A stretch of DNA of 64,000 nt from Lethocerus indicus. Its lineage: Eukaryota; Arthropoda; Insecta; Hemiptera; Belostomatidae. The stretch is taken from NCBI GenBank assembly GCA_019843655.1, contig JACDQD010000103.1:3162001-3226000 (forward strand), given 5' to 3'. Made by a program: the position numbers and the translations under genes. How positions within the stretch are numbered: the first letter of the stretch is position 1; every line of letters begins with the position of its first letter. The notes under the pieces are model-generated. The model had not been told where the DNA came from. It was given only the letters and a program-made list of their open reading frames with translations, and searched no databases. Below, one piece after another: positions 36,055 to 48,067 of this stretch.

Positions 36055-39000
36055 AGCACCGGCCTCATCGTGGTGGCCACCCTGAAAGAAATAATATTGG
36101 GAGTTATATAAGTAAAATACATGAATGCATAACATGTGATAATGCAAATAACTAAGGTATTATGCTAACGTGGAGCAACAGTAATATGTTATAAATACAT
36201 GAATCCAATGGCGTACAAAGTAAATATGTATGAAATACCAAAGAATTTCTTTTTATGTAATACACAATATTAGATAGCTGTAAGCATAAGAAAATGAATA
36301 TTTACTATGTTTAAAAAAATGTTACTCTTAATATCTTAAGTAAAGCATAGTTTGAATAATGAGGGGACACGCTTTTATGATAATTCCTATTAAGCCTATT
36401 AATAATTGTAAATGACCGGTTGTCGACATCGTTATTGTAATATTTTCCGGTTGTGTTAACGCTAAATGATGTTAGTAGCGCTAGATTTAGTTGTTACTTT
36501 TTTTCTTAACTTCGCCTTCACTTCTTAGACATTGCAAGCGAGTTAAGCGAATCGGGAAGTGACTGTCCAGAGCCTGGAATAATTGCAGTGGAAGCTCTGT
36601 TTGCGACACGAGCTTGGTTTTCACGCCGTGCGAAGCGTTTAAATGAGATGAATTTCTTAATTCTCAGATATTCCAAAATAACGTTTGGCATTCTCGCACG
36701 AAATACTCGAAGGATATAGGGACAATTCAGTCACATAAGTGAAAATAATTCAGTTCATATCCTGTACAATTATGTTCCATTTCAATTTCATGTTGTTACT
36801 TGTTGTTGTTGCTTAAGATCGACTGTTCATACATTTTCTATGCATATAAAGAGAAATATATGCCAAGATTACTTCCTGCTGTTTACCTTATCGTGCCCGG
36901 CGTGATTGTAGTCCCAATAGTGTTCTCCGTGTCCTCCTTTTTTGTCTCCCCAGATTACCTGCAAATTATAAACTTTTTATTGCCAATTATGTTACTAACA
37001 ATATCGACTTTATTCAAAAAAGTGATTTTATTTAGTTTATCGTGTTATTTTTGAAATTTGTGTGAGCGAATTTTAAGCAAGCAGTGATCAGTGTCGACCG
37101 AATAGAATCCGACCAGGAGGGGCAACCAGGGTGAGAATTGAGCTTTAATAATGAAAACTAAAGATGTTAAAGTGAGCAAAAAGTGCGATAGGAAGAGCGA
37201 CAGGAAGAGTAGGGAAGCTTTGTTCTCTCCCCGAATATTTTATTTTACATATGGGATTTTTACGTTACCTAATATTTTTCGGAGACTAACCTATTATTAG
37301 TCATTGCTTCTGGACTTACTGACTATCCTTTCAAGAACACTCAACTTTCCTGAATACGAACAGCACTGGTACTGGTTTGGAGAATTGCAACAATAATTCC
37401 CGTTACTATCGGGGATGTCATTACCTTGGTTGTGAAGTGTCCGGCGTGTGGGTGCGCCTTTTCGTGCCTCTCGATGTGGTGATGGTGGTTGCCCCTCTTG
37501 TAACCGAAATCGTAGTGATCGTGGTGCGGGTTGTTAGCGTACCTGAAGGCCGGCAAAGTACATGCAGACTACATGCGATAGTTCTCCTCCTCACCCGATA
37601 GTTCAATTCCAGCTTAGGGAGCCCAGCGATTATTGGTGGAAATTAATTGAAAACAACGGGAATTTTAATTAACTCCATCAATTAATACGGAATAGATTTC
37701 AACGTTCAAGTAGCAAAAGCGACATGAGTGAACCCACTGACTGTGAATTTATATTCTAATATTACACGTGTGGTGGTCGAGACTCATAGCTCATAGTGTA
37801 GATAGACTCATGGCGAAATTCCAGCATTATTGAAAGTTTGGCATACACTTGATATCGTCGTTGATTGGTTGTGAACTTTTTTAAAAGTGCAATAAAAGAT
37901 CAAAGATTAAATAAATTAAAAGATTAAAAGTTGTAGATCTAAAATTACCAATAATAAATATTGTTTGCTAGGTCGGAATTGAACTGAACGAGCGGTGGAA
38001 GAAATGAAATTGAAAAAATGGAAAGACAGATGAATGAATTCGTGCAGAGGAAGCAATTAGTCACTGCACCAGTGCGCCAAATGCAAGAAACTTCCCGTCG
38101 TAAAAAGTCAGAGCCAGGTATGTATTGTCCTATTTTATTTACACATTAGGAAAAAATATAAAGCCCGCATAATTCCGCATTGGCAGTTTCCCTCTACCAG
38201 GGAAGGAAACCATCCATTTTTTAGTAGGTTGCCAAATTCGCGGAATCGACGAGAGTCCTGGAAAAGGCTCTCATATGACCTGCCAGAATATGAAAGAGTA
38301 ACAGTTGTATTAACCGAATATTATTCGTATATCGAATGGAGCTGATTTTGTGTTCTAGCCCAAGTAATATACTGCCCTTTTGAATTTGTCATATCTCAGG
38401 TACGCGACACGTTATGTTGGATTCCATCAACCTTTAGCCAAGCGAGCGTTTTAACAAAGTCTTGTGTTAAGATACGATAGTATTGAAGTTCAATTGGTCG
38501 TAAATGTGGTTGCCTTAACTCTTCGTTACATCGAAGGAAATATTGCAATTTTATTTGGGACTAAAATCTTAAATGTTGGAAATTAGCTCCATTTTGAGAT
38601 TGACAACCCTATTGGGACACAGTCGGACGCAATTACGGATCAACGGCTGGCTCGACTTTGGACAGGGCGTTAATGGAGAAATCGAGAAGGTGCGGAGATC
38701 GTGAAGGGGAAGAAACGTGACCGCCAATTCTGATAGTCATGCCAATAATATTCTAGACCTTGCCCTGGTGGCGGTTCTTGTCGTGGTCTTTCCTCTCGAA
38801 TCTCTGTTCCCATTTGTTCTGGTCCTCCTCAACGTGACCGAACTCTATTTGCCTCGGCCCGTAATGTAGCACGTACTGGTCTCTAGAAACTCTCAGCTTT
38901 TTACACAAATTAAATCAAGAATCGTTCAGTTTACATTTGTTATGGGTTTTATAGATTGTTAACGCCAAAAAATATTCGCCTTACATGGACGATTCATTCT

Positions 39001-40364
39001 GCGACTCGAAGCGCTTCGTTACCCTTTGCTTCGCGTTGAGGTTCTAAATCTATTGGTGCATCGGATTTACATTCGGATTTAATAATTATAGGGCAAAGTT
39101 AAAAATGCGAATAGCATACACTTGAGCAATACTCGGAACTTCGTTTTTACCGCTCTGACCGGAGGAACAGTTGCTGAATTGAACGCAGTTCATTATTAGA
39201 AATTGACGGAGCGTGAAACGCGTCTTGAAGTTAAGGTGTTTGCTTTCTGGCGAGGTGAAGCTCACACCGTTCCACCGGATAGATGCACTTGGCATTGCAT
39301 CCGCGCTTGTTACGACTACTGTAAAACTTTGTAATTTTCCAGTCTTATGATATAGCTTATTAACGGCTTTTCTGGCTCTGGTTTGTTACTCACTGGAAAT
39401 AATGGCTGTCGGCCGCCGCCACGGAGTCGCCCGCGTCTTCGTAGACCCTCGAGTTCTGTTCCGATCCTTGAGCTTCTGGCTCGAATTCTGAATCTAGTAT
39501 CGTTGCTAAGGGTTCAAATTTTATGTTTAAGATAGGTTTAATTCAGTATAAAATCGATTACAATGGAAAAACTTATTTATAGACGGAGGCAATATTGTAT
39601 ATACGATCACCTTGCCCGCGGAACTGGAGGGGTGCATCCCTATCGCCTTGTTGTCCATCGAACTCGGATGCGGTAGCGGCTATGCCCACAGTGCATAGCA
39701 GGAAAGCGACCTGAATTCGGCACAGTATATAAAATAAATTAACATAAGAAAACTGTAGCTAACTGAACGAAATGTGTTCCGACGGAATTAGAAGGGCAGT
39801 GGCAACGAAAAACGATCCGTCTATGTGATCTCTTTGACTTATTCTGGGCATCCGGAGGATTTGTTTTCCTTATCTCACTTATCAACTGGGTTTTCACCTT
39901 GCACTTTTTGAATTGGAAGTATTATAATCCTGCGATCAGTCAGTCACTACCTCCATCACCCTCACGTTCCACGAAACACTCAATTTCTGTGTAATGAAAC
40001 TTTTTTGAATCATGATTTCTTACATGAACATTACTTTTGTGAAACAGGAATGACAGACCCAGACAGACTATTTTATATTACTCCAAAGTTACCAGACTGA
40101 AAATTAGTATGCGAATATTTAACAATATGAGTAATTATATTTCCCTAAATTTAGAATCCTGCACTAATTTTTATTGTAAATCACATTATACAGAACGCGT
40201 ACTTTTTTTCGATCCTTTCATTTTTCCTAATACGTTAGGACGGTGATAAGGCATATTGAACACTGTGCCTAGAACCGTTACACGGGCTGTGTTGGTAACG
40301 CTGAAAATATCCGAAGCAAGCGATGTTAAGAGGGAAGTTGTTGACGTACCTGGCGGAGATTCAT
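36055..40364 (-). CDS. Histidine-rich secreted cuticle-type protein (7 exons, junctions partly unresolved)
   Basis: Minus-strand exons are 40350-40364, 39611-39710, 39394-39493, 38759-38882, 37425-37568 (or 37542), 36887-36958 and 36055-36081. Exon 1 (MNLRQ) plus exon 2 (VAFLLCTVGIAATAS) make a signal peptide. Next come an acidic segment (QGSEQNSRVYEDAGDS), a tyrosine-containing part (YVLHYGPRQIEFGHV) and a charged part (FERKDHDKNRHQGK). The conserved-looking core follows: HHDHYDFGYKRGNHHHH, HEKAHPHAGHFTTK, then WGDKKGGHGEHYWDYNHAGH. Exons 1-4 and 6-7 join cleanly. The exon 4 to 5 join is in phase only with the weaker acceptor before 37568; the stronger one before 37542 needs an extra exon. 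After exon 7, either another exon exists or translation reads through its donor to a stop at 36016. The secreted location and cuticle role are inferred from the signal peptide, His/Gly/Tyr composition and neighbours. Confidence 0.8.
37972..38117 (+). other. Exon-like island with ATG inside an intron of the opposite strand
   Basis: Between an acceptor (ttgtttgctag) and a strong donor (CCAG then GTATGT) on the plus strand lies a 146-bp island. The ATG at 38018 (context AAAAAATGG) opens a frame to the donor, giving a basic, glutamine-rich peptide beginning MERQMNEFVQRK. An in-frame stop lies upstream of the ATG. No downstream partner exon was identified. It could be a nested gene, a transposon relic or chance. 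Confidence 0.3.
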
Positions 40365-40414
40365 GCTGGAGCAACGCAACGGACAGAATGCCTCCGATTG
40401 ACCTACTGTTGAAT

Positions 40415-40422
40415 CTTATATA
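40415..40422 (-). promoter_or_regulatory. TATA box of the His-rich cuticle gene
   Basis: TATATAAG on the minus strand 51 bp upstream of the ATG at 40364, the same arrangement as in the two other cuticle genes. Confidence 0.6.
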
Positions 40423-41690
40423 CAACAGTATAAGGAGTGCCAGGGCGGCCGACTGGGGTTGACGTGAAATGGCATCGATGACACGCTCCCCTGCACCGGG
40501 GAACCGCAACCTGTTACGGTAAACTTGGGGGCAAAAACTTTCCAGGCCATTGTGTCTCCCAGTCAGTCCCTCGACAGGGTCTAAAACCCAATCTAACAAT
40601 GTATTGTATAACAGTTACTTACAAAAAAATATATATTTAGAAGATTTGTCTGTACATCCAAAGAAGAAATTATCTCAATCCGATCAACCATTTTAGATTA
40701 GACTTCTTAGTTTGCATTTTATATGTATGTTGGCGTGTTGTTCTCTATGTGGAGTTCAGTTAACGTGGAGAAGTGTCCAGGGATGGAGGAGTCCCCGATC
40801 GTAAATTGTAAGACGAACAGTAAATCGGAACGAATCTGAAATTAAAAAAGAAGTATTGGTCAAAACATTGGTGAAATGTCGAAAATTCGAAACCTGGTAG
40901 GAGGCTATGCCAGACTGATTTCGGCGCATTTCGTCATATACTTAGCCGCGTCGGTTGGTCATGATAGAAGCTAACATTCAAGCGTACTCAGTAAATATTC
41001 GGTCGGAGTTTATGAAGGTATATAGTTCGGTCAGACAGAGTAGCCCCAACTGCGCATTAGAGCATATTCAACCGGCGAAGGGTTAAATGGCTCGGTTTCA
41101 ATGGATTTATGCTAAAAGTGGATGAAGGGGCGGTGGGAACTGCCCGTTGGTGGGTTGTCCAGGTAGTTGGCCGGTCGGGGCCTATTGTAAGCTGAGACCC
41201 TAATTAAGGGATCCCCCCCAGAGGTCAGCTTCACCCTTTGATGCAAAAGGACGTTCTTTATGAGTTGGGGAATCTCAATGCCGGCCGGCAACAACCAATT
41301 ATCCCAACGTACTCCGCGGTGCCGGGGGGAGGTTCGGACCTTCCAGCCCCCTTTTTTAGACATCGGTCCATCACCGCGGTTTAATCGTATTCAACGGATA
41401 TATTCAACAGTCCGGCCTCCGGAAACCGGAACTGTTTCTGGGGCGGGATTAGCAGACGTCTGGGGAGGAACAATGCGTGTGTCCGATTAAATACCGGTTT
41501 TGTGGTCACAGGCCCGTACACGAACGTAGAAAGTGTATTTGTGAAATTTCTACAGTCCATTCCCGATTAGAGTTCTCGGTTAATTCATTGGTAACTGCCT
41601 GTTCTAATTGAATATTTACCTCATTAATAAACACGTTCTAAAAAAAAGAACAGTTATATTCAGTTTTATCAATATATATTGTTTACACTG

Positions 41691-41833
41691 CCCAACGAAC
41701 TTTAGTTAAGTACTTTTCCGCACCGGCCTCAGGGGCACTAGTTTATCGGTGCAAATGAACTCAACGAATGATTTTTGTGAAACTAGTGCCCCTGAGGGTG
41801 GTCCGGAAATGTACTTAACTAAAGTTCGTTGGG
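41691..41833. mobile_element. 143-bp MITE with ~54-bp inverted arms
   Basis: The left arm 41691-41744 begins CCCAACGAACTTTAGTTAAG, and the right arm 41780-41833 is its near-perfect reverse complement, separated by about 35 bp. It is too short to code for a transposase. A clear target-site duplication was not seen. Confidence 0.8.
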
Positions 41834-43428
41834 TCCACTTGCACAGATAAACTAGCGCAGCGATAAACTAATTTGTCAATTTGAGCCAGAAACACATTTT
41901 GGCCCCTGCCATTCACACCAAAAGGGAGTTGAAAGCTCGCTGACTATCCTGCAAGCAGCTAAGCTGCAAGCTAGTATAAATTAATTATTTCAACTATTCG
42001 CATTATTTAAAACGGGAGGAATGTTATTGTTAATCGAGATTTTAATATTATTAATTCGGGAAGCGGATAAGGGACGGCCGGTCCGGAAGCGGTTCGTCAC
42101 CCCCCCTCTGTTTATGATTTATGATATTGTGCGACGGGGCGCAAACATTATGGGAGGGAGGGTCTCCAAGGATAAACCCCGTTCGGACCCCGGGAACAGG
42201 TTTGACCGAGTCCGAAAAAACTCTCTATCCTAAATTATATGCCAACATAAACATTAAGGAGAACGGTACAAAACGCTTCCTGAAAAGGGACTGGACAGAA
42301 AGGAAAGGGGGGCCATTGTCCGAACTGGCCTTGAGAAAGGGCGGGCCCTCCCCGGTCTAGCTCCCATTGTCCCTGACCCTTCCTACCCCGGCTATCTCCC
42401 CGATTATCTACCGCAAACCAAACCCCTTTCACACCTAGACCTAAACTGAACTTAGCCTTTTCTTATCTCTCGTCTGTTTTTCACCCGCCGTTTTACTCAT
42501 CCCTTCGCCGAGCGACTGTTGAAAACATTATCCGAAGCGTATTGAACGTCCGCCGGACCCGCATCGCGATTCCTTAATATCGTGTTTATCTCCCTTAATC
42601 TTTGAGGGAGATTATTTACCAGTTATGCACTTAAATGCTTTATTCAAATTTTTAGTCGTTGTTTGTAGTATAAACGAACAAAATATCATTAGCCCGATTT
42701 TCTGGAGGCGGGTGAATGTTCAACAACAGCTCACTACGAAACTTTTTGCGTAGAAAACTGAATGTCTGATAAAGTGTGTCAGGAATTGCGGGTATATATA
42801 ACCAAATCAGGGAAATGAGAGATCCCAATAGCCATTATTATAATTTGCTTATTATATAAATTGGAAATTGCCAAGGGAAATACAATTGAACGTTCGGAGC
42901 GTTTTGTTCCACTATACAGAACAGTAATGTAGTGCCTGCGTGTTGAACAATGTTTCTTGATTACTCTTCGCTGTAAATGACGTAAACAAAAAAACTGACA
43001 TGACCCAGTTCCGCAACGAACGCGGCGACTGAAAAAGGCGATTTCTTCGCCTCTCTTAAATGTCAGGTTAATTTTCACGAAACCCAGTGTTAAAGTTTAA
43101 TTGATCCCCCAGACGATCGATTACCGAGATTGATCTATTGGCTGGAATGATTCGACATGACGTAAGAAATGTGAGCAACACGCCTTTGTCCGGTCAAGTG
43201 TCAAGGACCCAGATTCGCAGTTAATGGCGTCAAATGTCGCTTGTTTAACAAATTGAACTTTTCCCCTTAATGCATCGGCACTTAACTCGGTGTTAACTTA
43301 ATAGAAGGACTACTTATTTTTTGGTTTTCTCCTCCGACTTGGGAAGTTTTTGTATTCCGCAATTATCAAAGAATGTAGGATTCAAACTAATGTGTACATC
43401 GACAGTATTTAATGATTTCAATCAGCGC

Positions 43429-43505
43429 AAAGTATAAATTAAAAGTATAAATTAAAAGTATAAATTAAAAGTATAAATTAAAAGTATAAATTAAAAGTAT
43501 AAATT
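43429..43505. repeat. Tandem array of a 13-bp unit, six copies
   Basis: Five perfect copies of AAAGTATAAATTA plus a sixth lacking its last base. The lack of divergence between units suggests recent expansion. Confidence 0.97.
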
Positions 43506-46500
43506 TCTAGAAAGAACTTATCATCTATACAACCACCAAATTGTCATTCTTAGAGACTGAAGGCGACTGTACGTTATAGGCGTTATCATACTCACCGAGG
43601 AAACAACGTATTTTGGCTTGCCAGTACCGAGGAACAGGACAGACTGAAGCTATAATGAGAAGTCATTGCTCAGACATGAAAGAAATAACGTATTAAAGTA
43701 GCGAGAAAATTAGAACAGCGGGTAATGTAGCTTACTTTCAAAGTCAATGACAGGAAAAAGAAGTACCGTGTGCTTTGGGGCAATTGCTAGGAAGTGATTA
43801 GGAGGTGGCTGAGGAATGCCAACAAACCATTAAAAACGCGGAGGGGCCGAGCTTTTTTTTTTCTATTTTCTCAACTCCCCGTCTCCCGTGACAACTTTGA
43901 AAGCGGCCATTTCCGCTGGCATGAAACCTGTCGGAGATTTCAAGTTCACACAATTTCCCTTTCCGTCCTCGAATCGGCTAGACCGACCGGTCCCCCCGGG
44001 GGCAGGTTAGCACCGCGCTACTAAATTATTGCCGTTACCTTATTTTTCTTTTTTTTATACCTCTTATGCCCCGTCGGAGCTTTCTAATTTCCAACAATCA
44101 ACGCGCCTATTTGAAACCGTTCCTAGTGTCACCACCGTTAGGGGGTAGCGTGAAGATTAGGACCAGACTATACCTAGGGGAGACAGCGGATCGCAGTTAT
44201 CCCTGTTTCCATAAAATTTCAAATTGTATCGGTTCATTGTTTCTGAAATTCTCAGTATTGTTTTTTACACGGTAACAAATGGGGCGCTACCTTGAGCCGA
44301 TTTCCAGTAGTGTCTAGTTGGAAATTCTCTCAGCAATTTCGGTTTTGTAATGTGCATTGTTCGGGATCTTGTCCTCAACTACTCGGATGTAAGTTAACGG
44401 CCATCGTTGCTAATTATTATATATCGCGTTTCTTATATACGGGTTTTTATTATTAATTTTGATATAAAATTTCTAAACAGTCGACATGTGTATGTACATG
44501 ACTATATTACTGACGGAATGTCATGGTGGTAAAAAGCCGAAACGAATTTAGCTTAGGACGAAGTCGGCGAGTAAAGACAGAAGATCGCAAGGATTTCCAA
44601 AAAAAATGTTACAACATTTTGTTTACTCCGATTTTCGACTTTCACTACTGCCCTAGTGCTTAGTGCGGATTTGAATAGTACGCATTTTACACGTTGGATA
44701 GGTCACGATCATTGTACATCTGTATTCACGTCGCGTTCGGTGAATAACATTTGTCACGACCTATAGGTCCTTTCAGATTTCACTCAGTAACAGTGTGGTA
44801 TGCGTTTAATAGACACTGCATCGTAGTATTCGTTTCGATGAATGAAAAAATGGATACGTTCGGAGGGATTATTATCATTTGATCTGGGACTCACGACACG
44901 AGGCTGTCGTGACCGCGGCGGAAAACCACCCGCCTTACGTATGACGGTCATTTCAACTTTAAAAATCATTGTCCGACCCTTATCTGGGTGACTACAATTA
45001 TCCGACACTGCTCGTTCACTGAATAACCGGCAGAGAAAACAGTGAAAACGACACGGGTCCTCTTCGAACGATAATTTACGCCGCTCTCTCCAAAAAACAA
45101 TACTTTCTCTATAGTATTACTTCTGGAGAAAGTATAAAAAACAAACCCGACTTTTAATTATAACGTAATTCCGAACGGGCTTTCCGGAACCGGGTTGAAA
45201 CCCGATCGATCCGATGCGTATTTGAAGCGAATTAAGTGCACCCGCATGTTTTATGCATGATATTAATTATTTGGTCGTTGCCATATTAATGGTTTACTAC
45301 AGATTGTATGCAAAATAATATATTAGAAAAGTAAAATCCGCGATTCCAGGTTTCTTATATGCAGGATTCTTATGACAGGATTTCGTATGAAATATTAATA
45401 TATAGCTTGTATTATGGAAATGATCGATGTAATTCAGGTATAGATCCAATAGGATTTAGGTGGGATAATAGGCTGATCTGATATATTATTGCACTAATGC
45501 GAAATAAATGTTAAAAATCGATGGAATATTCTAATTGTCCATAGGAATACTTTCCCCGTTCTGGGAAATCTTGTTTTACAGTGGCTGAAAATGTTGTTTT
45601 AAGCCGTATAATTAAAACAAATGCCACGGAAGTATACGTGGAAACGAATCTGGCGTTCGGGTCCCACAGGTCAGTGGACAGGCGGTAGGGGTTATTATTG
45701 GAAGGAAGTGCGCGGATCTTCCCAGCCACTTCACCGGTCACTGGGACCCGCCCACCTTGGAGCGGGCCCCAGAGACAAGCGCCGGCCCAAACAAACAGCC
45801 GAGGGCCCCGGCATTAATTGGCGGGCCCGGAGCCCGGCTCACAATGGGGCCCGGCAAAAAACGGTTAGCGGGGCCTTTCCCCTTTACCTCTCCGAGACAA
45901 TCGGGGGCCTACCCCTCTTCGGCCTCTCGGACACAATGACCCCGTGACCCGTGCATGACCGCTCCGCCGTGATTTATCTCCACCGGCGTAAATGACCAGA
46001 ACTGGTTCCCTCCCCGCCATGGGAACCTCCGCCCTTGTCTCTCCTTAATTAATTACCAGGGGTGACTTTTAATTCTAAACAACGCTAAACAAGGAAGGAC
46101 AATGCCCGGGTTTTAACTTTTATTCGGCCCGCTATGATACTGTTGCTAGGAACTGGTTCTGTTTGCGGTACTCGTCCGTTAATACCACCGTAAACTATTG
46201 TTTGTTCGACGCTTCTGATCTTATTGTTTTGTCGCTTTTGACTTAGGAGTCACAAGAGGACATACGGAACACATTCTGGCGGACACTTACCTATGGTCAC
46301 AACCATTCAATAGCGTGAACGAATGGACAGAATTTCAAAACCTACATTCCAATATAGATTTAACCCATATCGGATAATTAATATAATAATTTCCCCCCAC
46401 ACTCACAATTTGAAATTTTCACCGAAAACTTTTATCTAAAATTAATGTGATTTGATATAAACGTATTATGAACAATGTATAGTGCTATATATATATATAC

Positions 46501-47429
46501 AGTCGTGCTATATTCGTAAATGGTATTGTATGTTAAGAATCAGTAAGCTTGGTTATTATTCCTTACCTGGGATTAAATTCGGGTAACGGAAATATGTCCC
46601 CGCGTGGTAATCAAGGAATAGGAATAGGAAATCGGCGAGTGGGTCGGAGGACTGGTTTCCCTTGTCGGTCACTGGGTGGTGACCTCGACCCGCGGACATG
46701 GGAATATCTGGAATTATAAATAATACATGATTGGGGTTGACTATAAGGCCGGTTGATTGATGTGACGGGTGACGGGCAGTGGGCCGGCCCTTCCCCCTCT
46801 GCGCCCCAACGAGGCCACTCCCTTCCTCCCTTAACTCTTCCTTCCTGATAGCCCTCGGGGGTAAGAAACCACCCCTAATATCACTTGTGCTCTCGGCCTC
46901 GACCTCGGCAGGTTACTACCATTCAGTCGCTCCAACTCTGCTCTTCCGTCCAGGTGAGTTCATATTGCCGTTTCTTATTTAGGTGACACTTTGCGCTTTC
47001 ACGGGGTCGCAGTACATTTCTTAAGTTTTAAATACGATGTTTAGTTATAATATTATAACCGACGAACCTATGCTTTATTGGCTGCTTGTAGGATGCTTAG
47101 GTACTTAATGATATAACTACCCCAAAAGACTTCATTTAAGACTTAAATTTATGAATGAAAGTTAAGAACTGAGCGTACAGTCTGGACAATATATGTCCTC
47201 GTTCTAAAATTTGTATTACAAAACCTAATTCCATTTATTTTTTTGACACATGCCAAATATAGTGTAGGATCTCTGATTATAGTAAAAATCAACCAAGTCG
47301 TATTTTATCTAGTGGTGACAATGTACTAATTTATCCAATAGCCGTGCAGTGTCTGTGTTCTCTTTGGTGGGAAATTTGTCCGAATAAATAATATTTTGTG
47401 GATATGTTTTATGCATCGCTCAAGTGCCA

Positions 47430-47752
47430 CTTTATTCGTCTTCCAAATGAAGTCTGTATTTCCACTGGAAATATTTTGATAGATTCGTGCAGAAGGCTGA
47501 CGCTGCACCTGCTTTCACTTGTACCGAAGTCTCTGAGCCACTGATAGCCTCTGGGCATTGGGCAATCTGGGATACTGGGGGTGGTTCACCCCTCCCAATC
47601 AGTTTCTCGTGCATCAATCTCAACAGGTTCATTTCCCTTTTGTCGAACATCATCTGTCGTTCCGACTGCAGGGGGAGTTTTTACGTTGACCTTCGATCGA
47701 GCGCGAGTGTAATTTTCTTGAGGTCACTCATTACATCCTGAATTGCAGGTGT
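47430..47752 (-). pseudogene. Decayed protein-coding relic of unknown origin
   Basis: A minus-strand frame starts near 47752 with VMSDLKKITLALDRRST and is interrupted by one in-frame TAA near 47685. It continues in the same frame through KLPLQSERQMMFDKREMN and GRGEPPPVSQIAQCPEA to EDE and a stop near 47430. Both halves share a charged, coding-like composition, suggesting a once-continuous gene or transposon ORF. The family is not recognised. It lies next to the hairpin element at 47777. Confidence 0.4.
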
Positions 47753-47776
47753 ACTCCGTAGTAAGGAAGTTGTGTG

Positions 47777-48016
47777 TACTGTAGGTTCGTGATGTTTCTG
47801 TCTCCTCTCGCTGGTTTGGTCTTTTGCTAGACCGGTTTCGGCTGCTCGCCATCTTCAGTAGCGGTGTTAGTCACTGTTAGCACTTTGGATGTTTTTTGGG
47901 CATCCTCATTGCACTCTCACTTTCACATGTACTGACAGTACCGTCACCGGTACGAAACCGGTCTAGCAAAAGACCAAACCAGCGAGAGGAGACAGAAACA
48001 TCACGAACCTACAGTA
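47777..48016. mobile_element. 240-bp hairpin element with perfect 64-bp inverted repeats
   Basis: The arms 47777-47840 and 47953-48016 are perfect reverse complements (starting TACTGTAGGTTCGTGATG). A 13-bp direct repeat, GAAGTTGTGTGTA, occurs at 47766-47778 and 48055-48067 and may be a target-site duplication of a somewhat larger insertion. The minus strand of the left arm carries a hammerhead-ribozyme core at 47826-47862. A related degenerate copy lies at 10.4-10.7 kb. Confidence 0.9.
47826..47862 (-). ncRNA. Hammerhead ribozyme-like motif
   Basis: On the minus strand: GCTA, CTGAAGA, T, stem GGC with loop GAGCA and GCC, GAAA, CCGGTC, TAGC. This supplies the CUGANGA and GAAA core, stem II (3 bp), a very short self-complementary stem III (ACCGGU), the UC cleavage dinucleotide and stem I (GCUA with UAGC). 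Short stem III is known from hammerheads in Penelope-like elements and small retroelements, which work best as dimers. The extra T before stem II is a deviation. Activity is inferred, not shown. Confidence 0.55.
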
Positions 48017-48067
48017 TTCCAACCCCTCGCAGACCACAAAACAGGTATATCAAAGAAGTTGTGTGTA

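Larger units (their letters stand above)
40423..46566. other. Gene-poor intergenic DNA with small repeats
   Basis: No supportable gene. It holds a MITE at 41691-41833, a 13-bp tandem array at 43429-43505 and speculative minus-strand exon-like segments at 40719-40835 and 43596-43643. Confidence 0.5.

Noticed and set aside
38150..38300. Minus-strand frame of about 50 codons with a transposon-like flavour
   Set aside because: Could not be tied to any family and would not solve the phase problem of the His-rich gene; not supported enough to annotate.
44520..44580. GCCGAAAC segment considered as another hammerhead copy
   Set aside because: No CUGANGA segment and no paired stems nearby.
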